A program made the translations under genes and the position numbers. 64,000 nucleotides of DNA from Anaeromyxobacter oryzae (GTDB taxonomy: Bacteria; Myxococcota; Myxococcia; Myxococcales; Anaeromyxobacteraceae). The notes below the pieces were generated by a model. The model ran no database searches and was not told where the DNA came from. It saw only the letters and a list, made by a program, of their open reading frames with translations. Within the stretch, counting starts at the first letter, position 1, and every line of letters starts with the position of its first letter. The stretch covers positions 4,274,481 to 4,338,480 of the forward strand of contig NZ_AP025591.1 in assembly GCF_023169945.1 (NCBI RefSeq), in the 5' to 3' direction. This document shows positions 33,409 to 44,757 of the stretch, in pieces.

Positions 33409-33492
33409 TCACCTGCGGTTCGTCCAGACGAACCCGCCCCCACCGAGAAGGACGACGAGAAGGACGATGATCAGGATCGTGGTCAGCGACAT
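33409..33492 (-). CDS. 27-residue membrane microprotein (DUF3309-like start)
   Basis: Reading MSLTTILIIVLLVVLLGGGG then FVWTNRR and a stop. The first half is the hydrophobic start of DUF3309-type small membrane proteins, which are usually near 50 residues, so this may be a shortened member. It lies immediately upstream of the DUF948/YtxH pair on the same strand. There is no strong ribosome site (GGGGGCGCC before ATG). Coding status is moderately uncertain. Confidence 0.5.
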   Translation of the reverse strand: MSLTTILIIVLLVVLLGGGGFVWTNRR

Positions 33493-33730
33493 GGCGCCCC
33501 CAATCCGGCACACCGGCGAGCGCCCGGGTCAGGGGTGCGCCGTGGCCACCACGAGCATGCGCACGTATGGACGCTGATCAATTGCGTTTCGTTGGCGCAC
33601 GCCGAGAGCGGGCCCCGCATGCATGGTGCTCGTTGCTCGGGGCGACGTCCCGCCAGAGCGAATAGCACCCCGCCTGAGCTGCCCGGCTTCGGTGGTGCCG
33701 CGGGGTGCCTGCATTCCCGGTGCTGCGGCG

Positions 33731-36700
33731 TCAGGACGACGCGAGGCCCCCCGGCGAGGGTCGCGGCCGCGCACGACCCATGGCTTCCTCGACCCCCTCG
33801 ACCGTCACGGGCTTGGTGAGGTGCGCGTCGAACCCGGCTTCCAGGGCGCGCCGCTGGTCCTCCGGGAGCGCATAGCCGGTGAGCGCGACCAGTTGCGTGT
33901 TCTGGAGACCCGGCTCGCGGCGAAGCGCCCTCGCCACCGCATACCCGTCCACATCCGGGAGCCCGATGTCGCAGAGCACCACCTCCGGCACGAGCTCGCG
34001 GGCGCGCTCGATACCCTGGGGCCCGTCATGCGCCACCGTGACCTCGTGCCCTTCGAGCTCGAGCGCGAGCTGCAGGCTCTCCGCGGCGTCGAGGTTGTCC
34101 TCGATGATCAGGATGCGGCGCGGTCGCGCCGCCGCCACCGGCGCGACCTCCGTCTGGACCGGCGCCGCCACGAGCGGCAGCCGCACGACGAACTCGGCCC
34201 CCGCGCCCTTGCCGCCGCTCGACACGTCGATCGTGCCGCCGTGGGTCTCGACGAGACCCTTCACGAGCGCGAGGCCGAGGCCGAGCCCGCCGAGGCGGCG
34301 GTTGAGCGAGGAGTCGGCCTGCGCGAAGGGCTGGAAGAGGCGAGGCAGCATCGCTGGCTCGATGCCGATGCCGGTGTCACGGACGCGCAGCACCGCGAAG
34401 CCGCCCACCCCCTCGAGCGAGAGCCGGACCGAATCGCCGCTCGAGGTGAACTTGGCGGAGTTCTGTAACAGGTTCCCGATCGCCTGCGCGAGGCGCGTCG
34501 CGTCGCCCTCGACCCACAGCGGCTGCTCCGGGAGCGCGACCTCGAGCGCCACCTCGCGCGCGGTGAAGAGGCCACGGTGGTCCTCGGCCGTGCGCTGAGC
34601 CAGGTCCCGGAGGTTCATCGGCCTGCGCTCGACCTGGAGCTTGCCGTTCGCGATGCGCGTCACGTCCAGGAGGTCGTCCACGAGCCGCGCGAGATGCCCC
34701 ACCTGCCGCGCGATGATCTCGTGCGCCTTGGCCGCCGCGCCGGCGTCCGCCGGTGCGTGCTCGAGGACGTGGAGGCTGCTCCGGATGGGCGCGAGCGGGT
34801 TCCGCAGCTCGTGAGAGAGGACGGCGAGGAACTCGTCCTTGCGCCGGTCCGCGTCCCGCAGGGCGTGCTCGGCGCGCTCCCGCTCCTCCACCGCTCGCCG
34901 CAGGGCGGCCTCCGTCTCCTTCAGCCTGGTGATGTCGATGAAGGAGACCACCACGCCCGCGATCACGTTGGACGGGGTGCGGTACGGGTGCATGCGCATG
35001 AGGAACGAGCGCTTCTCGTCCACCAGGCCGACGGTGCGCTCGACGGGCGCGAGCGTCTCGAGCACCCGCGCCACCTCCTGGGGCACGTCCTGGGCGTCGA
35101 ACCGGGCCGCGAAGTCGGCCAGCGGCCGCCCCACGTCGCCGTCGGCGAGCCGGAAGACCGCCGTCGCCGCCGGCGTGAAGCGGGCGATCCGGGACTCGCG
35201 GTCGAGGAAGATGGTCGCGATCTGCGTGCTCTGGAACAGGTTCTGAAGGTCGCCGTAGAGCAGCTCGAGCTCGTCCACCTTCTTGCTCAGCTCGGCGTTC
35301 AGGGTGTTGAGCTCCTCGTTGACCGACTGCAGCTCCTCCTGCGAGGTCTGCAGCTCCTCGTTGGCGGAGTGCATCTCCTCGTTCAGGGCCTGGAGCTGCT
35401 CGTTGGACGTGCGGAGCGCCTCGTTCGCGTTCTCGAGCTCCTCGATCGTGACCTGCAGCCGCTCCTGGGTGCTCTCGAGATCGCGCTGCAGCTGCCGGTG
35501 ACGCTCCAGCGTCGGCGCGTCGAGCGGCGTCCCATGCGCGACGGGCGTGGCCTGCAGCTCCTCGAAGACGACGAGGAACAGCTCGTCTGGATCCTGCTCG
35601 GTGGGCGGAAGCGGCCGGACCACGAGGTTGAGCCGGCGCTGGACGCCCTCCGCCTCCACCACCACGTCCTTGTAGATGACCGGCTTCCCCTGGCGCGCCG
35701 CGTTGTGGAGGGCGGCGGAGAGCTCGACCCGGAGCTCGCGCCGGGCGAGGTGCATCAGGTTGGTCGCGGGGGCGCCGGCGTGGGGCGGCAGGAAGACCGA
35801 CAGCCTCGTCCCCCAGTAGTATCGGATCTCCCCGCGGGCATCGACCACCACCGACGGCGGCGCGTACTCCTCGAGCACGATGCTCCGCGAGCGGTCGGCG
35901 GCGCTCCTCACCTCGGGATCGGCTCGCCGGCCGGGCGGCGCCAGCCCGAGGGGCAGCGCCCGCCGCCCCGCCGGCAGGATCGCGGGTCGCCGGTCCACCT
36001 CGCGTCGCCGGAACACGCGCTCCACCTTGTCGACGACCTCGAACAGCTCCCGCTCCTTCGTGTCGATCATCTCGGCCTTGCCGAGGATCAGGTATCCGCC
36101 CGGGCGGAGCGCGTAGTGGAGGAGCTCGATGACCCGCTTCTGGAGCGCGGGCTCGAGGTAGATGAGCAGGTTGCGGCAGGACACGAGGTCCATGCGGGAG
36201 AACGGCGGGTCCCGGACGAGGTCGTGCTCCGTGAAGATGCAGAGGTCGCGGACGGCCTTCGTGACCGAGTACACCTCCCCGCGCTTCGTGAAGTAGCGCG
36301 CCAGCCGCTCGGGGCTCACCTGACGCTCGACGACGCTCGTGTACTGACCTCGGCGTGCCTCCGCGAGGGCGGACGCGTCGATGTCCGTCGCGAAGACCTG
36401 GATCTGCGGCGGGTGCGGGAGCTCGTCGGCGCGCTCGCGGAGCAGGATCGCGACCGAGTAGGCCTCCTCGCCGGAGGAGCAGGCCGGCACCCATATCCGG
36501 ACTCCTTCCGTTCGCCGTCGCTCCACGATGTCGGGCATCACGATCTGCTCGAGCACCCGGAACGGCCCGTCGTCGCGGAAGAAGCTCGTCACGTTGATCG
36601 TCAGGTCGTCGGCGAGGCGCCGGGCCTCGTCGACGTCGCCCTCGAGGAGGGCGGCGTACTCCCGGACCGTGGCGGTCCCGGTGGCGGCCATCCGCCGGTG

Positions 36701-37459
36701 GAACCGGCGAAGGATCGTGGTCCGCTTGTAGCGGCTGAAGTCGTGCCCCGTCGCCCGGCCGACCACCTCGAGCGCCTGGCGGAAACCTTCCGCCTCGCCC
36801 CGTGCGCTCTCGGGCGGATGTTTCCGTCGCTCGGCGGCGAGCTGGACGAGCGCCGCCGGGATCTCGTCGACCGGAAGAACCTGCTCCACCGTCCCCGTCG
36901 CGATCGCGGCGGCGGGCATGCTCTCGTAGCGAGCGTCGGCGGGGAGCTGCGCGAAGGTCCGGCCTCCGTGCCGCTTCACGGCCGCGATGCCGAGCGCGCC
37001 GTCGGAGCCCGTCCCGGAGAGCACGATGCCGACGGCGTTCTCGCGCTGGTCCTCCGCGAGGGAGGTCAGGAACGCATTCACCAGCAGGCGAACGCCCTTC
37101 TGGTCGGAAGCGACGAGCCGCAGGGCGCCGCGCTCGACGACCAGACCAGCTCCCGGCGGGATGACGTACACGTGGTCGCGCTCGACGCGTTGCCCCTCCG
37201 TCACGGTCAACACCGGGAGCCTCGTCGCGCGAGCCAGGATATCGGCGAGGCTGCTCGCGTGCTCCGGGGAGAGGTGCTGCACGACGACGTAGGCGAGGCC
37301 GCTGTCCGGCGGGACCCGCTGGAGGAAGCGCTCGAGCGCCTCCAGGCCGCCCGCGGAGGCACCGATGCCCACGACGAGGAGACGCTCCCCTTCGCTGGCG
37401 CGCCACTCGGCTTCTTGGGGGTCGCTCGCGGGCAATGCCGTGGGTTCCTGTGCGTCCAT
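33731..37459 (-). CDS. CheB-CheR-PAS-histidine kinase-receiver fusion protein
   Basis: 1242 residues. CheB domain (about 25-205): VGIGASAGGLEAL with the catalytic Ser, VVQHLSPEH, SGTGSDGALGI. CheR (about 225-480): GHDFSRYKRTTILRR, then RIWVPACSSGEEAYSVAI and DLVSCRNLLIYL. A coiled coil of about 90 residues (ENANEALRTSNEQLQALNEE type heptads) leads to a PAS domain (about 730-850). Kinase: LSHELRNPLAPIRSSL, N-box LLQNSAKFT, G boxes. Receiver at the end with ILIIEDNLDAAES and phospho-Asp in VVLCDIGLPDVDGYA. It probably senses a stimulus and links methylation-type control to phosphotransfer. The output partner is unknown. 415 bases divergent from the next kinase. Confidence 0.95.
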   Translation of the reverse strand: MDAQEPTALPASDPQEAEWRASEGERLLVVGIGASAGGLEALERFLQRVPPDSGLAYVVVQHLSPEHASSLADILARATRLPVLTVTEGQRVERDHVYVIPPGAGLVVERGALRLVASDQKGVRLLVNAFLTSLAEDQRENAVGIVLSGTGSDGALGIAAVKRHGGRTFAQLPADARYESMPAAAIATGTVEQVLPVDEIPAALVQLAAERRKHPPESARGEAEGFRQALEVVGRATGHDFSRYKRTTILRRFHRRMAATGTATVREYAALLEGDVDEARRLADDLTINVTSFFRDDGPFRVLEQIVMPDIVERRRTEGVRIWVPACSSGEEAYSVAILLRERADELPHPPQIQVFATDIDASALAEARRGQYTSVVERQVSPERLARYFTKRGEVYSVTKAVRDLCIFTEHDLVRDPPFSRMDLVSCRNLLIYLEPALQKRVIELLHYALRPGGYLILGKAEMIDTKERELFEVVDKVERVFRRREVDRRPAILPAGRRALPLGLAPPGRRADPEVRSAADRSRSIVLEEYAPPSVVVDARGEIRYYWGTRLSVFLPPHAGAPATNLMHLARRELRVELSAALHNAARQGKPVIYKDVVVEAEGVQRRLNLVVRPLPPTEQDPDELFLVVFEELQATPVAHGTPLDAPTLERHRQLQRDLESTQERLQVTIEELENANEALRTSNEQLQALNEEMHSANEELQTSQEELQSVNEELNTLNAELSKKVDELELLYGDLQNLFQSTQIATIFLDRESRIARFTPAATAVFRLADGDVGRPLADFAARFDAQDVPQEVARVLETLAPVERTVGLVDEKRSFLMRMHPYRTPSNVIAGVVVSFIDITRLKETEAALRRAVEERERAEHALRDADRRKDEFLAVLSHELRNPLAPIRSSLHVLEHAPADAGAAAKAHEIIARQVGHLARLVDDLLDVTRIANGKLQVERRPMNLRDLAQRTAEDHRGLFTAREVALEVALPEQPLWVEGDATRLAQAIGNLLQNSAKFTSSGDSVRLSLEGVGGFAVLRVRDTGIGIEPAMLPRLFQPFAQADSSLNRRLGGLGLGLALVKGLVETHGGTIDVSSGGKGAGAEFVVRLPLVAAPVQTEVAPVAAARPRRILIIEDNLDAAESLQLALELEGHEVTVAHDGPQGIERARELVPEVVLCDIGLPDVDGYAVARALRREPGLQNTQLVALTGYALPEDQRRALEAGFDAHLTKPVTVEGVEEAMGRARPRPSPGGLASS

Positions 37460-37874
37460 GGTCCGTGTCCCCTGCCTCTGTAGCAGGCGCGAGGGTCGTC
37501 GAGAGGGCAGTCTGGGCTACGGCTCCCCCCCAACCCCCAAATAAGTATGCGATGCGCAGCGAATCCTGGGTCGCCCAAAATAGTACCGAGGAGCTCCGCG
37601 CCGGCTCGTGATCGGGGCGGGGCTCTGGAGCGTGCCGATCTGGAAAGGGTCGGGTGCGCTGAAATGACCCCGCACAGGGAACGTGCCGGGGAGCGCCCGC
37701 AGACCTATCGTCAGGCGTCCACCGGCCTCGTCTCGGACTCGTCCCCCCACCTGGCTCCGCGCGGCAGGTGGGTCGTCGACCGTCGGCCTGAAGCTCGCAT
37801 CCAGCGCTCGGCCGCTCGACGACGACGACGAGCCCTCGGGCCCGTCGACAGGCAACCGGGGAAGGAGCCAGGTC
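37460..37874. other. 415-base divergent region between two kinase genes
   Basis: Holds the promoters of the large fusion kinase (minus) and the smaller kinase (plus). The stretch 37525-37590 is more AT-rich than its surroundings (AAATAAGTATGCGATG, CCCAAAATAGTACC) and is the likeliest core promoter zone. No gene or repeat seen. Confidence 0.5.
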
Positions 37875-38927
37875 ATGCTCAACGTCTTCATCAGCTCGAA
37901 CCGTGAGGAGCTCATGGCGAGGGCCCAGGCCGCGGCCAGCCCGTCGCCTTCCGTCTCCACGGGCGAGCTGGAGGCTTGCGTCCGCCTCTTCCTCGCCCAG
38001 CTCTCGGAGACGCTCCGGCTGGAGATGACGGCGACGCCCTTCCCGCCGACCGCCATCGGAGCGGGCGCCGCGAGGCACGGGCGCGAGCTGCTCGCCCAGG
38101 GAGCCTCGGTCTCACGCCTCGTCCACGACTACGCCGACGTGTGCCAGGCGATCACGGAGCTCGCCGCAGAGCGGGGCGCGACCATCAGCCCGGAGGAGTT
38201 CCACACGCTGAACCGCTGCCTGGACACCGCCCTCGCGGAGGCCGTTGCGGAGTACGGGCGGCTGAAGGAGGAGGCAAGCTCGCACCACGACCTCGAGCAT
38301 CGCGGTCGGATCGCGCACGAGCTGCGGAACTTCGTCCAGACGGCGCTGCTCTCGTTCCAGGTCGTCAAGGGTGGCAAGCCGGGCGCGAGCGCCAGCGCCG
38401 TCGCCGTGCTCGGCCGGAGCCTCATCGACATCCGGGACCTCCTCGACAGCCTCGTCTCCGAGGTCCGCCTGGCCGCCGACGCGCGGAGGCACGAACGCGT
38501 TTCGCTGCTGGCGTTCTTCGACGAACTCGCGGCCGCTGCAGAACTGCACGCTCAGTGCCGGGGGATCCGGTTCACGGTCGAGCCCGTCGATCCGACGCTC
38601 GCCATCGACGTCGACCCGCAGCTCCTCGCGTCGGCGGTCATGAACCTGCTGCGCAACGCCTTCAGGTACACCCGGGCGAGCGGCCGCGTGGTCATCCGGG
38701 GCCGGGGCGAGCACGGCCGCGTCTTCATCGAGGTGGAGGACGAGTGCGGCGGCCTTGGACGTGTGAGCAGCCGGCGCGGGAGCGATCGAGCAGGCCTCGG
38801 GCTCGGCCTCTCCATCATCCGGAAGGCGGTCACGGCGAACGGCGGCGAGGTTCACACCGTGGACCTGCCCGGGAAGGGGTGCATCTTCGGCATCGAGCTG
38901 CCCCTGGCCTCCGCGGCCGCCGCGTGA
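37875..38927 (+). CDS. soluble sensor histidine kinase
   Basis: 350 residues without membrane helices. The N-terminal half (about 20-130) is helical and carries AAERGATISPEEFHTLNRCLD, probably an input or dimer domain. The phospho-His motif is IAHELRNFVQTALLSFQ near 155; the ATPase domain has LLRNAFRYT, a G1-like VEVEDECGGLGR and GLGLGLSIIRKAVTANGG. The start at 37875 follows AAGGAGCCAGGTC. There is no response regulator gene next to it. A PRC-barrel gene follows 57 bases after the stop. A stretch of its 3' end has a decayed copy at 51969-52071. Confidence 0.9.
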   Translation: MLNVFISSNREELMARAQAAASPSPSVSTGELEACVRLFLAQLSETLRLEMTATPFPPTAIGAGAARHGRELLAQGASVSRLVHDYADVCQAITELAAERGATISPEEFHTLNRCLDTALAEAVAEYGRLKEEASSHHDLEHRGRIAHELRNFVQTALLSFQVVKGGKPGASASAVAVLGRSLIDIRDLLDSLVSEVRLAADARRHERVSLLAFFDELAAAAELHAQCRGIRFTVEPVDPTLAIDVDPQLLASAVMNLLRNAFRYTRASGRVVIRGRGEHGRVFIEVEDECGGLGRVSSRRGSDRAGLGLGLSIIRKAVTANGGEVHTVDLPGKGCIFGIELPLASAAAA

Positions 38928-38984
38928 GCCCCGAGGCCGTGAGACCTAGATTCGAGAGAGGAGCAAGTGAAAGAAGGAGGCGCC

Positions 38985-39287
38985 ATGCGTCTCTCTGACG
39001 AGAACCTGCGGGGACGGACGGTCATCGGGGCGGACGGGCGGGCGGTCGGCGAGATCGCAGCGCTCTTCCTGGACAGCGACGCGTGGAGCGTGGAGTCGCT
39101 CCGGGTGAAGCTGCGAAAGGACGTCGCCGACCAGCTGGGCGCCTCGCGGACGATGTTCCACGCTGGAACGGTCGAGATCCCGATCAGGCTGATCCAGTCG
39201 GTCGGCGATGCCGTCGTGCTCTCGGTCCCGGTCGACGGGCTGCGCGAGGTGCTCCCCGCCGAGGGCGAACCTGCGGCTACCCACTGA
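38985..39287 (+). CDS. PRC-barrel domain protein
   Basis: 100 residues. Beta-rich barrel pattern: RLSDENLRGRTVIGADGRAVGEIAALFLDSDAW, then VESLRVKLRKDVADQLG and VEIPIRLIQSVGDAVVLSV. This is the PRC-barrel of ribosome-maturation RimM and photosynthetic H subunits, also found alone in stress-type proteins. I choose the ATG at 38985 because GAAGGAGG lies just before it. It follows the kinase gene on the same strand and may be cotranscribed. Confidence 0.85.
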   Translation: MRLSDENLRGRTVIGADGRAVGEIAALFLDSDAWSVESLRVKLRKDVADQLGASRTMFHAGTVEIPIRLIQSVGDAVVLSVPVDGLREVLPAEGEPAATH

Positions 39288-39330
39288 CCGTGAGTCGAGG
39301 TCCCCCCCGACGCGCGCGGGCGGGTCAGTG
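39282..39330. terminator. inverted repeat around two convergent stop codons
   Basis: CACTGACC (39282-39289) pairs with GGTCAGTG (39323-39330). The arms contain the stop codons of the PRC-barrel gene and the convergent two-helix gene. The loop of 33 bases is long, so a bidirectional terminator is only tentative. Confidence 0.35.
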
Positions 39331-39567
39331 AGCGTGCGGGTGACGCCTCGAGTCGAGGAGCCCCTTCCCGGCCATCGCGAGGAGCAGCACGCCCGTCGCC
39401 GCGAGCAGGACGACGACCGCGACGAGCAGGATGCCGGGGTGGTCCTCGGGCGCACCGCCCGTCATGACCGGAAGCGCTCGGCCTCCCTTCAGCAGCAGCG
39501 CGCTGCCCATCAGCGAGACCGCCGCCGCCAGCGCCAGGGACGCCGCGCTCCTCGTCTCGCGAGTCAT
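39325..39567 (-). CDS. small two-helix membrane protein
   Basis: 80 residues. Two hydrophobic helices (LALAAAVSLMGSALLLKGG and GILLVAVVVLLAATGVLLLAMAG) are joined by a short polar stretch (LPVMTGGAPEDHP), and the C-terminus is His/Arg-rich (RRHPHAH). Unknown family. A strong AGAGGAGGAG site lies before the ATG. The 103-base repeat at 39651-39753 is 84 bases upstream. Confidence 0.7.
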   Translation of the reverse strand: MTRETRSAASLALAAAVSLMGSALLLKGGRALPVMTGGAPEDHPGILLVAVVVLLAATGVLLLAMAGKGLLDSRRHPHAH

Positions 39568-39650
39568 GACTCCTCCTCTGTGGGGCGACCCGCGACGCCC
39601 CACCGCGCGCCGCGCCGAAGACGGCCAGCTGGCGCGCGAGGTTGCTCGGG

Positions 39651-39753
39651 GGGCGACCTCGCTCGAACCATAGCGGCGGGGAGGCCTCGCTGCCCGTGGA
39701 CGCCGGGGCGTCCGCGAGCTCGGCTCGCGTCCCTCTCCCGGGCGTTTCCACGC
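39651..39753. repeat. 103-base intergenic repeat, copy 1
   Basis: It matches 54065-54168 with one indel over the length and strong identity in GGGCGACCTCG and in CATAGCGGCGGGGA...GCCTCGCTGCCCGTGGACGCCGGGGC. It contains a perfect hairpin GGACGCC-GG-GGCGTCC. Both copies lie upstream of minus-strand genes, here 84 bases before the start of the two-helix gene. Either a shared promoter or a mobile short repeat. Confidence 0.75.
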
Positions 39754-39809
39754 TCGAGGGCGCGCCCTTCCGACTGCATCGAGACGGTCCGCGCGTGCGT
39801 CGGGCCGGA

Positions 39810-41069
39810 TCACGGAGAGGCGCTCGCCGCGGAAAGAGCGTGCGTCCGGTGCGAGCCGTCCTCGAGCAGACGGTCCAGCTCCAGCACGAGCTCCTGCACG
39901 GTCTTCAGCTCCTGCACGGTGCCCTCGGGGATCCTCGTCACGCTCTGTCCCGTGTAGAAGAGGCCGCGCACGGTGTCGCCGAGGATGGCCGCCCGCAGCA
40001 GCGCGTCCGTGATGCAGAAGCTCTCGTGGAAGTCGCTCGCGCGGCACTTGCAGAGCCCCGTCCCGAGGCATTCGATGCACGCCTTGGTTCGACCGCCGTA
40101 GCCGTCCTTCCCGAAGAACCAGGCCTTCGAGCGCGGGGGGAAGTGGTCCCCCGCGGCGAGCGCGTCCGTGAAGGCGTTCCGGACCGCCCGCGCCTTCATG
40201 CCCTTCACGCAGCTCGTGATGACGACGACGTCGTCCGCCCCCTTGCCGAGGTGCATCGTCTTGAACGCCGGGTGGGCGTCTCCGTCCCTGCACGCGATGA
40301 ATCGCGTCGAGAGCTGGACGCCGGCGACACCCTGCGCGAGGTACGCTGCGACGTCGCTCGCGTCGATGCCCCCGGCCGCGACGACCGGCAGCGACGAATG
40401 GCTCCGGACGTCCTCGACGAGCGAGGCGAGTGGCAGCTCGATGTCGCCGATGTGACCCCCGGCTTCCGCGCCCTCCGCGACGAGGAAGTCGGCGCCCCAC
40501 TTCTCGTACATCGCTGCGAGGCGTCCGGACGAGACGATCCCGGCGAACGGCGTGCCGGCGTCGTGGCACCAGCGGATCACCTCTCGTGAGATGCCCGCGC
40601 CCTGCACGATGAAGCTCACGCCCTCCACGAGCGCGGTGCGGGCGAGCCGCTCGAAGTCGAGGTGATTGATGGCGGCCATGAGATTCACGCCGACGTACCC
40701 GCCGGGCGCTTCGGCCCGGGCGCGCCGCAGCTCGCGCCGGAGCAGCTCGGGCGTCTTCCCCACGCCCGAGACGGTACCCGCCGTGACGAACCGTGCGCTC
40801 TTCGCCGCAGCCACCTTCCCGGCGAGCCCGTCGGAGACGTGGAGGCCCATCGCCCCCTGCACCAGGAGGTGCTTGCCTGCTCGCAGGATCTCGCCGATCG
40901 CGTCGCGCGTCAGCTTCGGCGCGGAGCCGCGGCCTGCGGGGTCGGTGTCCGTGCGGTTCGGCACGACGAGGTCGTCGGTCACGGGGATGTCCTCCCGAGC
41001 GGAATCGTACGGCGCGGCATCGTACGGCACTGTCTCGGACCCGGACCGGGAGTGCTGGGGCGCCACCAT
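39810..41069 (-). CDS. nitronate-monooxygenase-like FMN enzyme
   Basis: 419 residues. TIM-barrel markers of the NMO/YrpB family: GVNLMAAINHLDF, IVQGAGISREVIRWC, ADFLVAEGAEAGGHIGD (FMN loop), VVAAGGIDASDVAAYLAQGVAGVQLSTRFIA. Near residue 325 comes an unusual Cys group, KACIECLGTGLCKCR (CxxC then CxC), which could bind a metal or cluster. Many members oxidise propionate-3-nitronate with oxygen; others reduce flavins or enoyl groups. The start at 41069 is chosen; the first 45 residues are not conserved. Confidence 0.87.
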   Translation of the reverse strand: MVAPQHSRSGSETVPYDAAPYDSAREDIPVTDDLVVPNRTDTDPAGRGSAPKLTRDAIGEILRAGKHLLVQGAMGLHVSDGLAGKVAAAKSARFVTAGTVSGVGKTPELLRRELRRARAEAPGGYVGVNLMAAINHLDFERLARTALVEGVSFIVQGAGISREVIRWCHDAGTPFAGIVSSGRLAAMYEKWGADFLVAEGAEAGGHIGDIELPLASLVEDVRSHSSLPVVAAGGIDASDVAAYLAQGVAGVQLSTRFIACRDGDAHPAFKTMHLGKGADDVVVITSCVKGMKARAVRNAFTDALAAGDHFPPRSKAWFFGKDGYGGRTKACIECLGTGLCKCRASDFHESFCITDALLRAAILGDTVRGLFYTGQSVTRIPEGTVQELKTVQELVLELDRLLEDGSHRTHALSAASASP

Positions 41070-41170
41070 CGGCGGCGTCGATCCGACGCGCGCGCCCTGC
41101 GCGCACTCGCCCTGGGCCGGGCATCCGGGCGGCCGTGTCACGTGCCGCGGGCGGCGCGAGCGAGATGCAT

Positions 41171-43813
<2,643 letters not shown>

Positions 43814-44001
43814 GCACCGTGACTCTAGCAGCCCGCCTCGGCTCGGGGGCGGGTCGACCGCCTCCCTTGCGGGCGGCGGGTCGCGCCCGTGCGCCAGGAC
43901 GTGCGCCGCGCCGCCCGACAGCGCTCATGCGCACGGCCCAGTTCGGGGTGTGTCCCCACGCCGGATCGGTCCCTCCGCGTCGAACGCGCTAATCGTGCCT
44001 C

Positions 44002-44757
44002 ATGGCTTCAGCTCCGACTCCGTGCACCGGCCTACGACGGGTCGCCACGCTCGAAGGACTGGTCGAGCGTGACAGGGACCATGACTGCAGCGGCTTCGGC
44101 GCGCACCACGTCTGCGTGAAGGTCGAGGCAGTGGCTGACCTGCCGACCCGCTTCGGCCGGTTCCGCCTCGTCGCGTTCTGGAACAACCGGGATGGCAAGG
44201 AGCACGTGGCGATGGTGCACGGCGATGTGATGGGAGCCGATGACGTCCCGACGCGGCTCCACTCCGAGTGCCTGACCGGAGATGTCATGGGCTCTCTCCG
44301 GTGCGACTGCCGCGAGCAGCTCGAAGCCGCACTCCGCGACCTGGGCTCCCGCGAGCGCGGGCTCTTGCTGTATCTCAGGCAGGAAGGGCGCGGAATCGGC
44401 CTCATCAACAAGGTGCGGGCCTACGCGCTCCAGGACGGCGGCCTGGACACGGTGGACGCCAACCTCGCGCTGGGCTTCCGCGACGACGAGCGCGACTACG
44501 CCATCGCGGCGCACATGCTGGTCAGCCTCGACGTGCGCTCGATCCGGCTCATGACCAACAACCCCGACAAGATCGAGCAACTCGAGCAGCACGGCATCCG
44601 CGTGTCCGCTCGCATCCCGCACATCATGCGGCCGAACGAGCACAATCGGTTCTACCTGGAGACGAAGGCCGCGCGATCGGGCCACTACATCGATCTGAAC
44701 GGGAAGCAACACCTGCCGGAGCAAGGTGAGCCGGTGATCGTCCTCGAAGAGCCCTAG
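44002..44757 (+). CDS. ribA: GTP cyclohydrolase II
   Basis: 251 residues. Zinc site: HSECLTGD, then SLRCDCREQL. Other fixed motifs are LLYLRQEGRGIGL and VRAYALQDGGLDTVDANLALGF. It opens the imidazole ring of GTP to 2,5-diamino-6-ribosylamino-pyrimidinone phosphate, first step of riboflavin synthesis. The DHBP-synthase half found in many ribBA fusions is absent. No other rib gene is in the window and no FMN riboswitch is visible upstream. The 3' end overlaps the convergent mgtA gene by four bases. Confidence 0.95.
   Translation: MASAPTPCTGLRRVATLEGLVERDRDHDCSGFGAHHVCVKVEAVADLPTRFGRFRLVAFWNNRDGKEHVAMVHGDVMGADDVPTRLHSECLTGDVMGSLRCDCREQLEAALRDLGSRERGLLLYLRQEGRGIGLINKVRAYALQDGGLDTVDANLALGFRDDERDYAIAAHMLVSLDVRSIRLMTNNPDKIEQLEQHGIRVSARIPHIMRPNEHNRFYLETKAARSGHYIDLNGKQHLPEQGEPVIVLEEP

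Noticed and set aside
33530..33550. GG-N10-GC site upstream of the DUF3309-like microprotein
   Set aside because: The flanking bases do not match the sigma-54 consensus. GG-N10-GC alone is frequent at this GC content.
43814..44001. Possible FMN riboswitch before ribA
   Set aside because: I looked for the conserved helices and the GGGGYGNAAUUCCCCACCGG core; only a short GGGGTGTGTCCCC hairpin is present.
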